A DNA stretch of 33,445 nucleotides. It comes from Pseudomonas entomophila (GTDB lineage: Bacteria > Pseudomonadota > Gammaproteobacteria > Pseudomonadales > Pseudomonadaceae). Position 1 is the stretch's first letter, and each line of letters starts with the position of its first letter. Of the stretch, positions 23,764 through 31,868 are shown one piece after another. The position numbers and the translations under genes were made by a program. The DNA is taken from assembly GCF_013523125.1 (NCBI RefSeq), contig NZ_JAAMQJ010000049.1:1-33445 (forward strand), read 5' to 3'. The notes beneath the pieces are model-generated. The model saw only the letters and a list, made by a program, of their open reading frames with translations. It did no database searches and had not been told where the DNA came from.

Positions 23764-24354
23764 ATGCTGGATCCTGTGATCGATGTGCCGCCTGTTTCTT
23801 CTGGAACACTCATTTATCTGGTCGGGCCTTCCGGGTCGGGCAAGGACTCGCTCATCGAAGCCGTCGAGCCTCATCTGGTTCGCCTGGGCGTGCGTCGTGC
23901 CCGACGTGTGATCACGCGCTCTGCCGAAGCTCAAGGCGAGCAAGCCACGGGCGTGAGCCGTGAAACGTTCGACCAATACGTTCGCCAAGGCGCATTTGCC
24001 TTGCACTGGCAAGCCAATGGCCTGGCATACGGAATTCCGGCGTGTATCGACACGTGGCTGATGCAGGGGCACAGCGTACTGGTCAACGGTTCGCGTGCGC
24101 ATCAGCCAGACGCCTTGCAGCGTTATCCAGACATGGTGACGGTACAGTTGCAGGTGTCGCAGGACGTGTTGCGTCGACGTCTCGAGGCAAGAGGGCGGGA
24201 ATCAGGCGAGGAAATCGAGCAGCGGCTGGCGCGCAGTGCGGCACTGGAGCCCTTGAAAGCAGGGGCCGTCCATCTACTGGACAACTCGGGCTGTCTGCAA
24301 GACACGGTGGATGCGTTGGTAGTGTTGCTAAAGGACCTGGGTATTACACATTAA
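23764..24354 (+). CDS. phnN: Ribose 1,5-bisphosphate phosphokinase (PhnN)
   Basis: ATP-dependent kinase of 196 residues that makes PRPP from ribose 1,5-bisphosphate, a step of phosphonate breakdown that can also give a minor PRPP supply. The Walker A loop G21-P-S-G-S-G-K27-D-S is clear, and R-R-V-I-T-R-S and the Q-A-N-G-L-A-Y-G-I-P strand are typical of the guanylate-kinase-like PhnN family. It stands alone with no other phn gene in the window. GGAG at 23754-23758 favours ATG 23764 over GTG 23758. Confidence 0.88.
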   Translation: MLDPVIDVPPVSSGTLIYLVGPSGSGKDSLIEAVEPHLVRLGVRRARRVITRSAEAQGEQATGVSRETFDQYVRQGAFALHWQANGLAYGIPACIDTWLMQGHSVLVNGSRAHQPDALQRYPDMVTVQLQVSQDVLRRRLEARGRESGEEIEQRLARSAALEPLKAGAVHLLDNSGCLQDTVDALVVLLKDLGITH

Positions 24355-24365
24355 GGCTGAAGCGT

Positions 24366-24554
24366 TCAGAAGGTCACCCGATCGGACGCTTGCGTCTGGA
24401 TGACGGGCGAGCCTTCGCCCATGACCGCTTGACGCATGCCTTGACCGACAGGGTAGTCGAGCCCTGCCACGTGAGCCGGCTGACTGTCGACGACACCCAG
24501 GGCAACGACACAGGTCAGGGCCAGGGTGTTGAGTGCGATCAGAAGACGGGTCAT
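24366..24554 (-). CDS. Small exported protein of unknown function
   Basis: 62 residues starting MTRLLIALNTLALTCVVALG, a signal-peptide-like hydrophobic N-terminus with one positive charge. The predicted mature part is about 35-40 residues with no cysteine, so it is not a typical lipoprotein. AAGGAG at seven bases upstream of the ATG is excellent and is the main support for the gene. It ends only 11 bases from the convergent phnN stop. It was not recognised by name. Confidence 0.65.
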   Translation of the reverse strand: MTRLLIALNTLALTCVVALGVVDSQPAHVAGLDYPVGQGMRQAVMGEGSPVIQTQASDRVTF

Positions 24555-24685
24555 GGCGAACTCCTTCAGGTGATGAGTAGCAGGCATCTAGGTGTTGCAG
24601 ACACCGTGCCAACTCTTCACATGACGTCTGGCCCAATGAATCTGGCATCTGGATGGAACTTTTCCAACGGTGCCGATTGCACTTT

Positions 24686-24718
24686 GCATTCTGCACGGCC
24701 GGACCTCGTGCAAAATGC
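24686..24718. promoter_or_regulatory. Imperfect inverted repeat in the intergenic region
   Basis: GCATTCTGCACG (24686-24697) and CGTGCAAAATGC (24707-24718) pair at 11 of 12 positions around a 9-base loop. It lies 132 bases upstream of the minus-strand small exported gene and could be an operator or RNA hairpin. The rest of 24555-24846 shows no recognisable gene. Confidence 0.3.
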
Positions 24719-24846
24719 CCGGATGCCCGAAGCATTTGTCTGACAGACTGCGCAGAGACGGCTGACGGTGCCAGCTTCAGGGGGTGGCGTAGCATGGATG
24801 CCAAGGTTGCAGCATGAGCGGCCAGCTCGAAATCACCGATTCATTC

Positions 24847-24875
24847 TTGCCAAGGCAGTACGAAACACGCATTAT
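24847..24875 (+). promoter_or_regulatory. Promoter of tRNA-Arg(CCT)
   Basis: TTGCCA at 24847-24852 and CATTAT at 24870-24875 with a 17-base spacer, predicting a start near 24882 and a precursor leader of about 54 bases. Confidence 0.5.
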
Positions 24876-24935
24876 TCGCGACCGATGGCGCCCTCGGTGC
24901 CATCGTCGTCAGCGCCGCGAGGTCATGCTGGACAA

Positions 24936-25010
24936 GTCCCTGTAGTTTAATGGATAGAACGGCCCCCTCCTAAGGGGTCGGTGCAGGTTCGATTCCTGCC
25001 GGGGACGCCA
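24936..25010 (+). tRNA. tRNA-Arg (anticodon CCT)
   Basis: A 75-base gene with encoded CCA. The acceptor stem GTCCCTG pairs with CGGGGAC (one G-T pair), the anticodon loop is CTCCTAA, and the T arm contains GGTTCGATTCC. It reads AGG codons. tRNA-Arg genes of this type often serve as attachment sites for integrating elements; no integrase or tRNA-end duplicate is seen here. Confidence 0.95.
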
Positions 25011-25137
25011 TGGCCTGAACGCTCGACATCACACCCTCCTGCGTTCTGCATGCCCTCGCATGTTCGTTGTCGATCCAATCGCACGCTTGCCTTCCCTCCC
25101 GGTCCGAAGAACACACTCTTCGCACTGAGGCACCGCT

Positions 25138-25335
25138 ATGGCCATTTCTGTCACCAAGCTGACCGGCGAGCACATCCCGGCGCATCTGCGACGACCCAAC
25201 CTAACCGAACTGTTCGCCGTGACCGACGACGACGGCAAGGTGTATCACCTCGAAGACGATGTCGAGGCCGCGCGTCTGGCCGTGCAATTGAGTGATGAGG
25301 CCAGGCAGGATGAGCCCGCGCCAAAAGACAAGTGA
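25138..25335 (+). CDS. Small conserved-looking protein of unknown function
   Basis: 65 residues beginning MAISVTKLTGEHIPAHLRRP. It is acidic, with T-D-D-D-G-K-V-Y-H-L-E-D-D and a charged C-terminus; no signal peptide or membrane segment. GAGGCACC precedes the ATG at a plausible distance. Its 3' end overlaps the next frame by 26 bases, implying co-expression. Not recognised by family. Confidence 0.7.
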   Translation: MAISVTKLTGEHIPAHLRRPNLTELFAVTDDDGKVYHLEDDVEAARLAVQLSDEARQDEPAPKDK

Positions 25336-25678
25336 GCAGGAACAACCTGTAGGCCAGCGGTATCCGCGTACCCCCGACGGCCGCTACTTCGTGGTCAAGC
25401 AACAGTTATGGCGCTGCACCAACCCTGATCTGCCGGAGGCGCAACGGCAGGCGCTGGTCAGCGAGTTGATGACGGCGCGGCGTGAGGTCAAGCAGGCCAA
25501 GCAGCTGGATGACGCTGAACGTTTGCGCCAGGCCCGGGCACGCGTGGACACTGCCAAGGTGGCGTTGGGAGAGCGCGGGCCGGTGTGGTGGGACGATGGC
25601 GCACCGGATTTCAATCGGCGCAAGGTGGCGCAGACGCCTTATGCGGAGTGGTTCGAGGCGCAGCCGGGAGAGGGGTGA
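25310..25678 (+). CDS. Unknown protein with charged helical middle
   Basis: 122 residues beginning MSPRQKTSEQEQPVG. Residues 19-45 contain Y-P-R-T-P-D-G-R-Y-F-V-V and W-R-C-T-N-P-D-L, then a highly charged helix (M-T-A-R-R-E-V-K-Q-A-K...) and a W-W-D-D-G-A-P-D-F-N-R end. The start at 25310 has AGGCAGG just upstream and overlaps the preceding gene by 26 bases; ATG at 25295 is an alternative. Similar short proteins occur in Pseudomonas as I recall, without known function. Confidence 0.7.
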   Translation: MSPRQKTSEQEQPVGQRYPRTPDGRYFVVKQQLWRCTNPDLPEAQRQALVSELMTARREVKQAKQLDDAERLRQARARVDTAKVALGERGPVWWDDGAPDFNRRKVAQTPYAEWFEAQPGEG

Positions 25679-25734
25679 GGTGCACGCTGGAGCGTGTCTG
25701 ATCCTGATAGGCAAAATGCAGGAAAGGCATGGCT

Positions 25735-25835
25735 GATTTTGTGGGCCTTGCAGGCCCAATCGCGGCCGGTCCGGCGCCCCGGCTGGGGCCGTTCCTACGC
25801 CCGCCGCGTGGGCCGCAAAGCGGCCCCAAAATCGC
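25735..25835. repeat. Family A REP-like repeat with an inverted partial copy
   Basis: 25735-25803 carries TTTTGTGGGCC, a loop, GGCCCAATCGCGGCCGG, a GCGCCCCGGC core and GGGGCCGTTCCTACGC, as in the copies at 7871 and 33271. Immediately after it, GGGCCGCAAAGCGGCCCC (25811-25828) and AAAATCG look like the end of a copy in the opposite direction. It fills the gap between the plus-strand unknown gene and lpdV and may act as the transcript end for both. Confidence 0.6.
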
Positions 25836-25882
25836 AAAGTCGATACACAACCCGAAACTTTCCAGACTCGCCTTATCCAACG

Positions 25883-25938
25883 CCACTTGCCACTTGCCAC
25901 TTGCCACTTGCCACTTGCCACTTGCCACTTGCCACTTG
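25883..25938. repeat. Heptamer tandem array, eight copies of CCACTTG
   Basis: Eight exact copies in a row and a partial ninth (CCAC), ending five bases from the lpdV stop codon. On the lpdV strand the unit reads CAAGTGG. Copy number is likely to vary by slippage. A related heptamer array (GCTTGCC) is at 31783-31815, so the two arrays flank the bkd locus. Confidence 0.9.
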
Positions 25939-25943
25939 CCACG

Positions 25944-27329
25944 TCACACATGCAACGCATGCCCCAACGCCCTCAAGGCTGCCTCCTGCACCGCTTCCCC
26001 CAACGTCGGATGCGCATGGATCGTGCCTGCCACGTCCTCCAGCCGTGCGCCCATCTCCAGGGACTGCGCGAACGCCGTCGACAGCTCGGAAACCCCCACC
26101 CCTACCGCCTGCCAGCCCAGGATCAGGTGATTGTCCCGTCGCGCCACCACCCGCACGAAGCCACGCTTGGATTCCAGGGTCATCGCCCGACCATTGGCGG
26201 CGAACGGGAACTGGGCCGTCAGGCAGTCCATGCCCTGTTCATGCGCCTGGTCCGGGGTCAGGCCGGCCACCACCACTTCCGGGTCGGTGAAACACACGGC
26301 CGGGATGGCGCGTGGGTCGAAACGCCGTCGCTGGCCGGCGATCGACTCGGCGACCCGTTCGCCCTGGGCCATGGCCCGGTGCGCCAGCATCGGTTCACCG
26401 GTCACGTCACCGATCGCCCAGACGTTGCGCATGCTGGTCTGGCAGCGCTCGTCCACGGCAATCGCCGTGCCGTGCATGGCCAGGCCCAGCCCTTCGAGGC
26501 CGAACCCCTGGGTCCGGGGCTTGCGCCCGACGGCCACCAGGATGCGATCGCCTTCCAGTTCGAGCAGTCGACCCTCAGGATCACGCACCTGCAGACGATT
26601 CTGTTCGGGATCATGCCCCTCTACGGTATGTCCCAGGTACAGAGCGATGCCTAATTGCCGAGCGGCCTCGGCCACCGGTTGAGCAAGCTCGGCATCGTAG
26701 GCTGGCAAGACCTGCGCACGTGACTCGACCACGCTGACCGCGACCCCGAGCTTGCGGTAGGCGATGCCCAGTTCCAAACCGATGTACCCGGCCCCGACCA
26801 CGATCAGGTGGCGCGGCAAGGTCTGTGGCGCCAGGGCTTCGGTGGAGGACACGACGGCGCCGCCTAAGGGCAGCATCGGCAGTTCGACGCTGCTGGAGCC
26901 GGTGGCGAGAAGCAGGTGCTCGCAGCGAATGCGTCGGCCGTCGACCTCGACCTGTTTGCCATCGAGCAGTCGCGCCCACCCGTGGATCACGGTGACGCCG
27001 TGCTTTTTCAGCAACGCCGCCACGCCCGTGGTCAGTCGGTCGACGATGCCGTCCTTCCATGCCACGCTGCGGGTGATGTCCAGGCGCGGCGTGGACACGC
27101 TGATGCCCAGCTCGGCGTGCTCGGCATGCCGGCAGGCCTGGTGAAACTGTTCGGCCACATGAATCAGGGCCTTGGACGGGATGCAGCCTACGTTCAGGCA
27201 GGTACCGCCCAGCGCGCTGCCCTCAATCAGGACGGTGGCGATGCCGAGCTGCGCGGCGCGAATCGCCGCCACGTAGCCACCGGGGCCACCGCCGAGGATC
27301 AGCAGTTGGGTATCGAGCATGTCAGGCAT
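25944..27329 (-). CDS. lpdV: Dihydrolipoyl dehydrogenase, E3 of branched-chain keto acid dehydrogenase
   Basis: FAD flavoprotein of 461 residues that reoxidises the lipoyl group of BkdB and passes electrons to NAD. The FAD-binding G-G-G-P-G-G-Y at 13-19, the redox disulfide G-G-T-C44-L-N-V-G-C49, the second nucleotide-binding G-A-G-Y-I-G-L-E, and the C-terminal H-A-H-P-T-L-G-E catalytic region are all present. It begins three bases after bkdB and is the last gene of the bkd operon. In P. putida LpdV is specific for this complex. Confidence 0.95.
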   Translation of the reverse strand: MPDMLDTQLLILGGGPGGYVAAIRAAQLGIATVLIEGSALGGTCLNVGCIPSKALIHVAEQFHQACRHAEHAELGISVSTPRLDITRSVAWKDGIVDRLTTGVAALLKKHGVTVIHGWARLLDGKQVEVDGRRIRCEHLLLATGSSSVELPMLPLGGAVVSSTEALAPQTLPRHLIVVGAGYIGLELGIAYRKLGVAVSVVESRAQVLPAYDAELAQPVAEAARQLGIALYLGHTVEGHDPEQNRLQVRDPEGRLLELEGDRILVAVGRKPRTQGFGLEGLGLAMHGTAIAVDERCQTSMRNVWAIGDVTGEPMLAHRAMAQGERVAESIAGQRRRFDPRAIPAVCFTDPEVVVAGLTPDQAHEQGMDCLTAQFPFAANGRAMTLESKRGFVRVVARRDNHLILGWQAVGVGVSELSTAFAQSLEMGARLEDVAGTIHAHPTLGEAVQEAALRALGHALHV

Positions 27330-27332
27330 CGG

Positions 27333-28622
27333 TCACTCCACGAACAGGCAGGCAGGTTGCTCGAGCAGGCCACGCACGGCCTGGATGAAGCGGGCGGCGT
27401 CCATGCCGTCGACCACGCGGTGGTCGAAGGAGCTGGACAGGTTCATCAGGGTGCGGACCACGATCTGCCCGTCGATCACCACCGGTCGCTGGACCATGCG
27501 GTTGACGCCGACGATGGCCACCTCCGGGACGTTGATCACCGGCGTGCTGGCGATACCGCCCAGGGCGCCAAGGCTGGTCAGGGTGATGGTGGAACCGGAC
27601 AGCATTTCACGGCTGGCCTTGCCCTGACGCGCAACCTGGGCCAGGCGGACGATCTCGGCCGCGTTGTCCCACAGTCCGCCGGCTTCGGCATGGCGCAGCA
27701 CGGGCACCATCAGGCCATTGTCGCCCTGGGTGGCGATACCCACGTGCACGGCGCCGTGCTGGGTAATCACCTGAGCCTGGTCATCGTAGGTGGCATTGAT
27801 CTGCGGGAAGTCGCGCAGCGCCACGACCAGCGCGCGCACCAGCAACGGCAGCAGGGTCAGCTTGCCGCGGCGTTCGCCCCAGGTGTCGTTGAGCTGTTTG
27901 CGCAGCGCCTCCAGGGCCGTCACGTCGACCTCCTCGACGTAGCTGAAGTGCGCGACCCGGCGCTTGGCGTCCTGCATGCGCTCGGCGATCTTGCGCCGCA
28001 GCCCGATCACTGGGATCTGGCGGCTGTCGGTGCGCGGCGCCGGGCCGGCGTGCCCGGGCGCCAGCGTGGCGGGGCGTTGCAGGAAGCCGTCGAGGTCTTC
28101 GTGCAGGATGCGTCCGGCAGGCCCGCTGCCGTGCACGTAACGCAGCTCGATCCCGGCATCCAGGGCACGTTTGCGCACGGCAGGCGAGGCGAGCGGTTTT
28201 TCGCCAGCCAGGCCCCGTCTCACGACAGGTTTGGCGTCAGGCACCTCATGGGTCGGCGCAGGCGCAGCGGCAGCTGGCTGGGCAGGAGCAGGTGTGGAAG
28301 CAGCGGACAGGGGTTCGGCGAGCGCAGGCGTTGCGGGGGCAGCCGCTTGCGCGCGAGGCGTGTCCGTCGCATTGCCCACGCCTTCGATCTCGATGCGAAT
28401 CAACTCGCTGCCGACCGCCATGACTTCCCCCGGCGTGCCGCCCAGGGCCAGGACCTTGCCCGCCACGGGCGACGGGATCTCCACGGTGGCCTTGTCGGTC
28501 ATGACGTCGGCCACCACCTGGTCCTCGCCGATCACATCGCCGACCTTGACGAACCATTCCACCAGCTCGACCTGGGCGATGCCTTCGCCGATGTCCGGCA
28601 TCTTGATGACGTGCGTGCCCAT
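27333..28622 (-). CDS. bkdB: Branched-chain keto acid dehydrogenase E2, dihydrolipoyl acyltransferase
   Basis: Core subunit of the complex, 429 residues, carrying the acyl group from E1 to CoA. The lipoyl domain (1-80) has the modified lysine K44 in M-T-D-K-A-T-V. An Ala/Pro-rich linker follows, then a peripheral-subunit-binding domain (about 140-180: A-S-P-A-V-R-K-R-A). The catalytic domain ends with S-F-D-H401-R-V-V-D405-G, the acyltransferase active site. The ATG directly follows the bkdAB stop, so the genes are translationally coupled. Confidence 0.95.
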   Translation of the reverse strand: MGTHVIKMPDIGEGIAQVELVEWFVKVGDVIGEDQVVADVMTDKATVEIPSPVAGKVLALGGTPGEVMAVGSELIRIEIEGVGNATDTPRAQAAAPATPALAEPLSAASTPAPAQPAAAAPAPTHEVPDAKPVVRRGLAGEKPLASPAVRKRALDAGIELRYVHGSGPAGRILHEDLDGFLQRPATLAPGHAGPAPRTDSRQIPVIGLRRKIAERMQDAKRRVAHFSYVEEVDVTALEALRKQLNDTWGERRGKLTLLPLLVRALVVALRDFPQINATYDDQAQVITQHGAVHVGIATQGDNGLMVPVLRHAEAGGLWDNAAEIVRLAQVARQGKASREMLSGSTITLTSLGALGGIASTPVINVPEVAIVGVNRMVQRPVVIDGQIVVRTLMNLSSSFDHRVVDGMDAARFIQAVRGLLEQPACLFVE

Positions 28623-29681
<1,059 letters not shown>

Positions 29682-29683
29682 CG

Positions 29684-30916
29684 TCAAACCCCCATCTGCT
29701 GGCGCTGACGGCGCAGGTGTTCGGGCATCTCTTTGTAGACGTCCTCGAACATCGATGCGGCGCTGGGAATGTGGCCATTGGCAAGGGTGCCATGGCGTTC
29801 GGCTTCCTTCTGTGCGGTGATCACTTCGGCTTCGAGTTCGGCACTGACCGCCTCGTGCTCTTCGCTCGACCACAGGCCCTGGGCTTCGAGGTGCTGGCGC
29901 AGGCGCGCGATCGGGTCGCCCAGCGGGAAGTGGCGCCAATCGTCGGCAGGGCGGTACTTGGACGGGTCGTCGGAGGTGGAGTGCGGGCCGGCGCGGTAGG
30001 TCACCCATTCGATCAGCGTCGGGCCATGGCCGCGGCGCGCACGCTCGGTGGCCCAGCACGAGGCGGCATAGACCGCCAGGAAGTCGTTGCCGTCCACCCG
30101 CAGCGAAGCGATGCCGCAGCCCACGCCACGGCCAGCGAAGGTCGTCGCCTCGCCCCCGGCGATGGCCTGGAAGGTGGAGATCGCCCATTGGTTGTTGACC
30201 ACGTTGAGGATCACCGGCGCACGGTAGACGTGGGCGAAGGTCAGGGCAGTGTGGAAGTCGGACTCGGCGGTGGCACCGTCGCCGATCCAGGCCGAGGCGA
30301 TCCGCGTGTCGCCCTTGATCGCCGAGGCCATGGCCCAGCCGACCGCCTGGACGAACTGCGTGGCCAGGTTGCCACTGATGGTGAAGAAGCCGGCGTCGCG
30401 TACCGAATACATGATCGGCAGCTGACGGCCCTTGAGCGGGTCGCGCTCGTTGGACAGTAGCTGGCAGATCATCTCCACCAGCGACACGTCGCGTGCCATC
30501 AGAATGCTCTGCTGGCGGTAGGTGGGAAAGCACATGTCGTCACGGTTCAACGCCAGCGCCTGGGCCGTGCCGATGGCTTCCTCGCCCAGGCTCTGCATGT
30601 AGAAGGACATCTTCTTCTGCCGCTGGGCCACCACCATGCGGTTGTCGAAGATCCGCGTCTTGAGCATGGCGCGCAAGCCCTGGCGCAGGATCTGCGGCGC
30701 GATGCCCTCGGCCCACGGGCCGAGCGCGTTGCCCTGGCCGTCGAGCACGCGGATCAGCCCATGGCTGAGGTCGGCGGTGTCGGCCGGCTCGACGTCGATC
30801 GGAGGTTTGCGGACCTGGCCTGCGTCGTTCAGGCGCAGGTAGGAGAAATCGGTCTGGCAGCCGGGCCGGCCCGTAGGCTCAGGCACGTGCAGGCGCAGCG
30901 GTGCGTACTCGTTCAT
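29684..30916 (-). CDS. bkdAA: Branched-chain keto acid dehydrogenase E1 alpha subunit
   Basis: 410 residues, as in P. putida BkdA1. The start MNEYAPLRLHVPEPTG at 30916 matches that protein; the ATG at 30925 would add three residues. The thiamine diphosphate motif G-D-G-A-T-A-E ending V-V-N-N-Q-W is intact, and S-T-S-D-D-P-S-K-Y-R matches the phosphorylation-loop region of the family. It is the first gene of the operon and diverges from bkdR over 193 bases. Confidence 0.96.
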   Translation of the reverse strand: MNEYAPLRLHVPEPTGRPGCQTDFSYLRLNDAGQVRKPPIDVEPADTADLSHGLIRVLDGQGNALGPWAEGIAPQILRQGLRAMLKTRIFDNRMVVAQRQKKMSFYMQSLGEEAIGTAQALALNRDDMCFPTYRQQSILMARDVSLVEMICQLLSNERDPLKGRQLPIMYSVRDAGFFTISGNLATQFVQAVGWAMASAIKGDTRIASAWIGDGATAESDFHTALTFAHVYRAPVILNVVNNQWAISTFQAIAGGEATTFAGRGVGCGIASLRVDGNDFLAVYAASCWATERARRGHGPTLIEWVTYRAGPHSTSDDPSKYRPADDWRHFPLGDPIARLRQHLEAQGLWSSEEHEAVSAELEAEVITAQKEAERHGTLANGHIPSAASMFEDVYKEMPEHLRRQRQQMGV

Positions 30917-31022
30917 GCTGTCCACGCTCGCTCGAGATTATTGTTGTGAGCTTCGAAGTCGTGCTGGCCTGCCGGCAGGTACGAGGCAGGTCTTGGTCAC
31001 TTCAATGATAGGAGCAGTCGGA

Positions 31023-31078
31023 AAGAATATTTCTCTGATGTGCGTTGCCTTTGTCTCGTGCAACGGATAAATATTCTG
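31023..31078. promoter_or_regulatory. Paired Lrp-type operators in the bkdAA-bkdR control region
   Basis: 31023-31037 (AAGAATATTTCTCTG) and the reverse complement of 31064-31078 (CAGAATATTTATCCG) each match the 15-base E. coli Lrp consensus (YAGHAWATTWTDCTR) at 13 positions by hand count. They are inverted, with centres 41 bases apart, near four helical turns. In P. putida BkdR binds this intergenic region and activates the bkd operon with branched-chain amino acids. Site identity here is inferred from the E. coli consensus. Confidence 0.6.
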
Positions 31079-31109
31079 CATAACCACAAGAACAAGGTGA
31101 GTTTCTCTG

Positions 31110-31595
31110 ATGCGAAAACTCGATCGCACCGACATCGGCATTCTCAACCAGCTGCAGGAGAACGCCCGGATTACCAATGCCGACCTGGCGCGCGCCGTGA
31201 ACCTGTCGCCGACCCCCTGTTTCAACCGGGTCAAGGCCATGGAGCAGGCCGGCGTGATTCGTCAGCAAGTCACCTTGTTGGCGCCCGATGTGCTGGGGCT
31301 GGACGTCAACGTGTTCATTCACGTGAGTCTGGAAAAGCAGGTCGAGCAGTCGCTGCACCGCTTCGAGGAAGAAATCGCCGAGCGGCCCGAAGTCATGGAG
31401 TGCTACCTGATGACCGGCGACCCGGATTACCTGCTGCGGGTGCTGCTGCCCAGCATCCAGGCGCTGGAGCGATTCCTCGACTATCTGACACGCCTGCCGG
31501 GCGTGGCCAACATCCGTTCCAGCTTCGCGCTCAAGCAGGTGCGCTACAAGACCGCGCTGCCGTTGCCCAGCAACGGCCTGAACATTCGTGAGTGA
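31110..31595 (+). CDS. bkdR: Lrp/AsnC-family activator of the bkd operon
   Basis: 161 residues. The helix-turn-helix is at about 10-55 (L-D-R-T-D-I-G-I-L-N-Q-L-Q-E-N-A-R-I-T then L-A-R-A-V-N-L-S-P-T-P-C-F-N-R-V), followed by the Lrp ligand-binding/oligomerisation domain (E-C-Y-L-M-T-G-D-P-D-Y-L-L-R-V). Divergent orientation to bkdAA, as in P. putida, identifies it as BkdR, which needs L-valine or other branched-chain amino acids for activation. The ribosome binding site is AAGGTGAG. Confidence 0.94.
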   Translation: MRKLDRTDIGILNQLQENARITNADLARAVNLSPTPCFNRVKAMEQAGVIRQQVTLLAPDVLGLDVNVFIHVSLEKQVEQSLHRFEEEIAERPEVMECYLMTGDPDYLLRVLLPSIQALERFLDYLTRLPGVANIRSSFALKQVRYKTALPLPSNGLNIRE

Positions 31596-31782
31596 CGGCC
31601 TGGGTCGCTCTCTGACGATGAGGCATTGCCCATTGGCCCGGGAACTGTTGCGCGAGGCGTTCATCGAACGTGTGTTCATGTGCGGCGTGATGCTGGCGTA
31701 AGCCGTTCGCGAGGCAGGCGTCCAATCATGCTTTTTGACCGGGCCGGGCCTGCGACATTCGGCATCAGCCCCTATGCTTTTG

Positions 31783-31815
31783 GCTTGCCGCTTGCCGCTT
31801 GCCGCTTGCCGCTTG
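31783..31815. repeat. Heptamer tandem array, four copies of GCTTGCC plus a partial fifth
   Basis: Four exact copies (31783-31810) and GCTTG. It lies in the 273-base gap between bkdR and the MFS gene, about 55 bases before the latter, where a leader would be. The unit shares CTTGCC with the array at 25883-25938. No gene was recognised in 31596-31868. Confidence 0.85.
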
Positions 31816-31868
31816 CGCCCCGACCACTCGTTTTCTTTCACCTGCACCAAGGAGCCTACGGGACGCCG

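Noticed and set aside
20653..25010. tRNA genes as attachment sites of an integrated island
   Set aside because: No integrase gene, no direct repeat of a tRNA 3' end, and the genes between are core Pseudomonas functions.
25883..25938. CRISPR array
   Set aside because: The repeats are seven bases with no spacers, and no cas genes are present; it is a simple tandem repeat.
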